NCBI GenBank assembly: GCA_947177675.1
Contig: CAMWVK010000055.1
Coordinates: forward strand, 1-7,725
DNA from: an uncultured Mucispirillum sp.
Lineage (GTDB): Bacteria; Chrysiogenota; Deferribacteres; Deferribacterales; Mucispirillaceae
Length of the DNA: 7,725 nucleotides
Direction: 5' to 3'
Position 1 is the stretch's first letter. Each line of letters starts with the position of its first letter. The notes beneath the pieces are model-generated. The model saw nothing but the letters and a program-made list of their open reading frames with translations. It had not been told where the DNA came from and searched no databases. Shown one piece after another: positions 5,085 to 7,725 of this stretch. The translations under genes and the position numbers were made by a program.

Positions 5085-7037
5085 TTATCCTTCATTATAA
5101 TATTGTGCTTGTGCGTCCCACATTTCATGATATATTCCCTCCTTTGCATCATAAAGTTCTTCATGGCTTCCCATCTGTTCTATCTTTCCATCATTAAACA
5201 CAAGTATATTTTCGCAGAATCGACAACTTGACATACGGTGCGATATATAAATTGCAGTTTTCTCATCTACCATTTTATCAAATTTTTCATATATTTCAAG
5301 TTCTGATACAGGATCAAGAGCAGCCGTAGGCTCATCAAGAATTACTACAGGTGCATCTTTATACAATGCTCTTGCAATTGCAATCTTTTGAGCTTCCCCT
5401 CCTGATATTTCCACTCCATCACCGTTAATTTTATATATTTCTTCTTCAATTCCATGCTTAAATTCACTTATGCGCTCTGACATTCCTGCCTGCTCAAGAC
5501 ATTTCATTACCTTCTCTTTATTATAATTTACACCTGCCGCCACATTTTGAGCTATTGAAAACGAAAACAGATTAAAATCCTGGAATACTACCCCAAATAA
5601 ATCCCTATATTCATCATAATCATATTTTTTAATATCTATTCCATTTAATAATATCTCGCCCTCTGTTGGATCATACAGCCTGCATAAAAGTTTAATAAAT
5701 GTAGATTTGCCTGAACCATTTCTGCCAACTATTGCCATTTTTCCACCTACTTTTATCTTAGTTGAAATATTTTTTAGTACAGGCTTGTCACTATTTGGAT
5801 AATGAAAAGAAACATTGCGAAATTCAAGTTCATATTCATTATCAAGTCTTTTTTCTACAGGTATAGTACCATCATACTTTTCATTCTTAAGCTCAAGAAA
5901 TTTTATATAATTACCCAGATAAAAAGTCTGTTGCTTTACACTTCCGAGCATAAATCCTATACCTGATACAGCGCCCATAAATGAAGTAAACATTCCTGTA
6001 TAAAATGTAAGGCTTCCTATTGTAACTGCTCCTGAATACACTTTCATTCCAATAAATATATACAGAAGACACATCATTAATGTTGTTACAACTCTTAAAT
6101 GATTATTTGTCTTTAGTTGACTTTTAAAAATCCTTCTCCAGTGATTACCTGTTTCTTTTTTAAATTCTTCTGAAAAATTATCAAGAAAATCATACATATC
6201 ATATATTCGTGTCTGCTGTCCATATTTATAATTATTTATAAGACTAAAAAACCAGCCAAATTTACGATTAGATGAAACAGAATCCTGAAAAACAGAAGAC
6301 CTGAACATACTATTTTCCATAATATTATGTATAGTTATAAATGCTGTAAATATCATAGCTGCAATTAAAATTATTATATATAAACCTGAATTAACAAAAG
6401 CATTTTTAGAAACGTCTGATTTTATAAGTAAAAAATTTATAAGTGCAACTGCCGAATATATTATCATTACAATATGCTGTATACTTTCACCTAAATTCTG
6501 AGCAAGACTTGAAATTCCACCCATGTAGTTAGAACCGTCCGCTGCCATTTGTATATAATCAAGTGTGCCTTCCTTTTCCATCACCTGATAATCCATATAA
6601 AGTGCCTTTTTTATTACTTCTAAATCGTTTTTATTATAAATATTAACCCTAAGTACAATTATTATTTTATCAATCGCCCATCTGATAAGAGCAATAAACA
6701 TATTTAAAAGAATCATAAGCAATGCACGTGAAATAAGCTCTTCTCGAGTTTCTCCAATAGTAATTCCATCGATAATGCGTGCACTCAAATATATATTAAT
6801 AAATGGAATCGTTGACGCAAATATATTTTCAATAATAACAAGTGGAAAAAAAGCAGGTTCAAGTTTTTGCAAATAACATATAAGCCTTATTAATCCAATT
6901 TTATTATTTGAAGTTTTATCAGAAGCTTTCTTTATTCTTTTTTTATAAGTACTTTTTGATTTTTCATTAAAAACTTTATCAGAGCTTTCCTTTAAACTAT
7001 TCTCTATATTTTTTTCTAAATTTTTATTTTTACTCAT
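5085..7037 (-). CDS. ABC exporter half-transporter (fused membrane and ATPase domains)
   Basis: This complete 650-residue type I exporter subunit has its membrane domain (about 47-380, six likely helices) before its ATPase domain (about 404-640). The ATPase has Walker A GRNGSGKST (438-446), Q-loop Gln486 (VFQDFN), signature ISGGE (544-548), Walker B VVILDEP with catalytic Glu569, D-loop AALD and switch His600 (ISHR). It should pair with the product of the overlapping upstream gene. The substrate is unknown; a peptide or hydrophobic compound is the family guess. The first 46 residues are a Lys/Ser/Asn/Glu-rich, membrane-free extension. I start at ATG 7037 because GGAGG (7048-7044) lies 6 bases upstream; a TTG at 7058 would add seven residues but has no such support. 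The start overlaps the end of the upstream gene by 8 bases (ATGAGTAA), implying translational coupling. Confidence 0.93.
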   Translation of the reverse strand: MSKNKNLEKNIENSLKESSDKVFNEKSKSTYKKRIKKASDKTSNNKIGLIRLICYLQKLEPAFFPLVIIENIFASTIPFINIYLSARIIDGITIGETREELISRALLMILLNMFIALIRWAIDKIIIVLRVNIYNKNDLEVIKKALYMDYQVMEKEGTLDYIQMAADGSNYMGGISSLAQNLGESIQHIVMIIYSAVALINFLLIKSDVSKNAFVNSGLYIIILIAAMIFTAFITIHNIMENSMFRSSVFQDSVSSNRKFGWFFSLINNYKYGQQTRIYDMYDFLDNFSEEFKKETGNHWRRIFKSQLKTNNHLRVVTTLMMCLLYIFIGMKVYSGAVTIGSLTFYTGMFTSFMGAVSGIGFMLGSVKQQTFYLGNYIKFLELKNEKYDGTIPVEKRLDNEYELEFRNVSFHYPNSDKPVLKNISTKIKVGGKMAIVGRNGSGKSTFIKLLCRLYDPTEGEILLNGIDIKKYDYDEYRDLFGVVFQDFNLFSFSIAQNVAAGVNYNKEKVMKCLEQAGMSERISEFKHGIEEEIYKINGDGVEISGGEAQKIAIARALYKDAPVVILDEPTAALDPVSELEIYEKFDKMVDEKTAIYISHRMSSCRFCENILVFNDGKIEQMGSHEELYDAKEGIYHEMWDAQAQYYNEG

Positions 7038-7725
7038 ATGCCGCCTCCATATCTGCAATAGTCATTTTCTTTGCATCATCTTTATAATAATGGCTTTGTA
7101 TTTCATATATATGTGCATATCTTCCATGCGCCTCTATAAGACTTTCGTGTGTACCCTCTTCTATTATTTTTCCATTCTCAAGGAAAAGTATCTTATCACA
7201 AAAACGTGTACTTGCAAGTCTGTGTGAAATAAATATACTTGTCTTTCCCTTACTCATTATATTATACTGATTATACATCTCACTTTCCGCTATTGGATCA
7301 AGTGCAGAAGTAGGTTCATCAAGGATAAGCACAGGAGCATCTTTATAAATACTTCTTGCAAGCATAAGTTTTTGTATCTCACCACCCGACAGATTTATGC
7401 CTTTATCATCAAAAACAGGATTAATATATGTGTCCTCTTTCTTATCAAGCGTCTGTATCTTATCATAAATTCCTGCCCGCTTTACTGCATCAGTAAATCT
7501 ATCCATATCAGCTTTTTCTTTGCTCCTGCCTGTCACAATGTTTACAATATTAAGTGACATAACGTCAATATCCTGAAATACTGCAGCTATAAGTTTATAG
7601 TATTCAATGATATTATAATCTTCAACTGAAATGCCATTTATAAGAATCTGTCCCGAAGTTGGATGATAAAATCCACATAAAAGTTTTACAAGAGTTGTCT
7701 TTCCCGCACCATTACCACCTACAAG
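7030..7725 (-). CDS. ABC exporter half-transporter, ATPase domain only (5' end outside window)
   Basis: The frame is open from the window edge to TAA at 7030, giving 231 residues; the membrane domain and start lie outside. Numbering from the first visible residue, it opens at Walker A GGNGAGKTT (3-11), then Q-loop Gln51 (VFQDID), signature LSGGE (112-116), Walker B VLILDEP with catalytic Glu137, D-loop SALD and switch His168 (ISHR). The tail (KKMTIADMEAAYE) passes beyond the usual end of the domain. It closely resembles the ATPase domain of the next gene (shared YKDAPV-ILDEPT-ALDP), which points to an old duplication and a heterodimeric exporter. Both subunits keep the catalytic glutamate, so neither ATP site looks degenerate from Walker B alone. 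An internal ATG at 7560 exists, but a start there would lose Walker A, so it is not the true start. Confidence 0.92.
   Translation of the reverse strand, partial: LVGGNGAGKTTLVKLLCGFYHPTSGQILINGISVEDYNIIEYYKLIAAVFQDIDVMSLNIVNIVTGRSKEKADMDRFTDAVKRAGIYDKIQTLDKKEDTYINPVFDDKGINLSGGEIQKLMLARSIYKDAPVLILDEPTSALDPIAESEMYNQYNIMSKGKTSIFISHRLASTRFCDKILFLENGKIIEEGTHESLIEAHGRYAHIYEIQSHYYKDDAKKMTIADMEAAYE

Noticed and set aside
7038..7058. TTG at 7058 as start of the complete exporter subunit
   Set aside because: The ATG at 7037 has GGAGG at an ideal 6-base distance, and the TTG start would place that site inside the coding region.
7372..7557. Plus-strand 61-codon open frame
   Set aside because: Antisense to the conserved ABC ATPase domain, without a start signal or motif.
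5004..7725. BceAB-type antibiotic-sensing transporter paired with the two-component system
   Set aside because: The transporter subunits have fused membrane and ATPase domains typical of type I exporters, and the kinase has a large extracellular region, unlike BceS-type kinases.

Overview
All seven genes in this window lie on the minus strand. The DNA is AT-rich, with A/T-rich third codon positions and strong GGAGG-type ribosome binding sites. Gene content and style point to a low-GC, probably anaerobic Firmicute, most likely a gut or rumen Lachnospiraceae/Clostridiales bacterium. That placement is an inference from style, because no rRNA or other marker gene is present.

Read in the direction of transcription (right to left), the layout is as follows. 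First come two overlapping half-transporter genes of a type I ABC exporter: 7725-7030 (5' end outside the window) and 7037-5085 (complete). After an 81-base gap with a promoter and a tandem half-site follows a two-component system: an OmpR/PhoB-type response regulator (5003-4356) and its HAMP-containing sensor histidine kinase (4341-2902), 14 bases apart. Then comes a 138-base regulatory gap with a second tandem half-site and a long palindrome, followed by an exported acidic protein of unknown family (2763-1708). A cytoplasmic-looking Cu,Zn superoxide dismutase (1626-1135) comes next. Last is the N-terminal two thirds of a MutS-like ATPase (1054-1), cut by the window edge just after its Walker A motif. 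No stretch longer than 138 bases lacks a gene, and I see no tRNA, rRNA, CRISPR array or transposase.

Working model (inference): the kinase senses something at the cell surface, and the regulator binds TTGTAA-type half-sites spaced 11 bp apart. One such site precedes the regulator gene itself (autoregulation) and one precedes the exported protein (likely main target). The exporter next door may belong to the same envelope-response module or may be an independent neighbour. sodC and the mutS-like gene look like separate stress or housekeeping functions.

The least expected structure is a perfect 14-bp inverted repeat (1685-1698 and 2792-2805). It encloses the exported-protein gene and its ribosome binding site but leaves its presumed promoter outside. 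This could be an invertible ON/OFF segment, a 5'-3' UTR pairing in the mRNA, or chance. All three are testable, and no recombinase is visible here.
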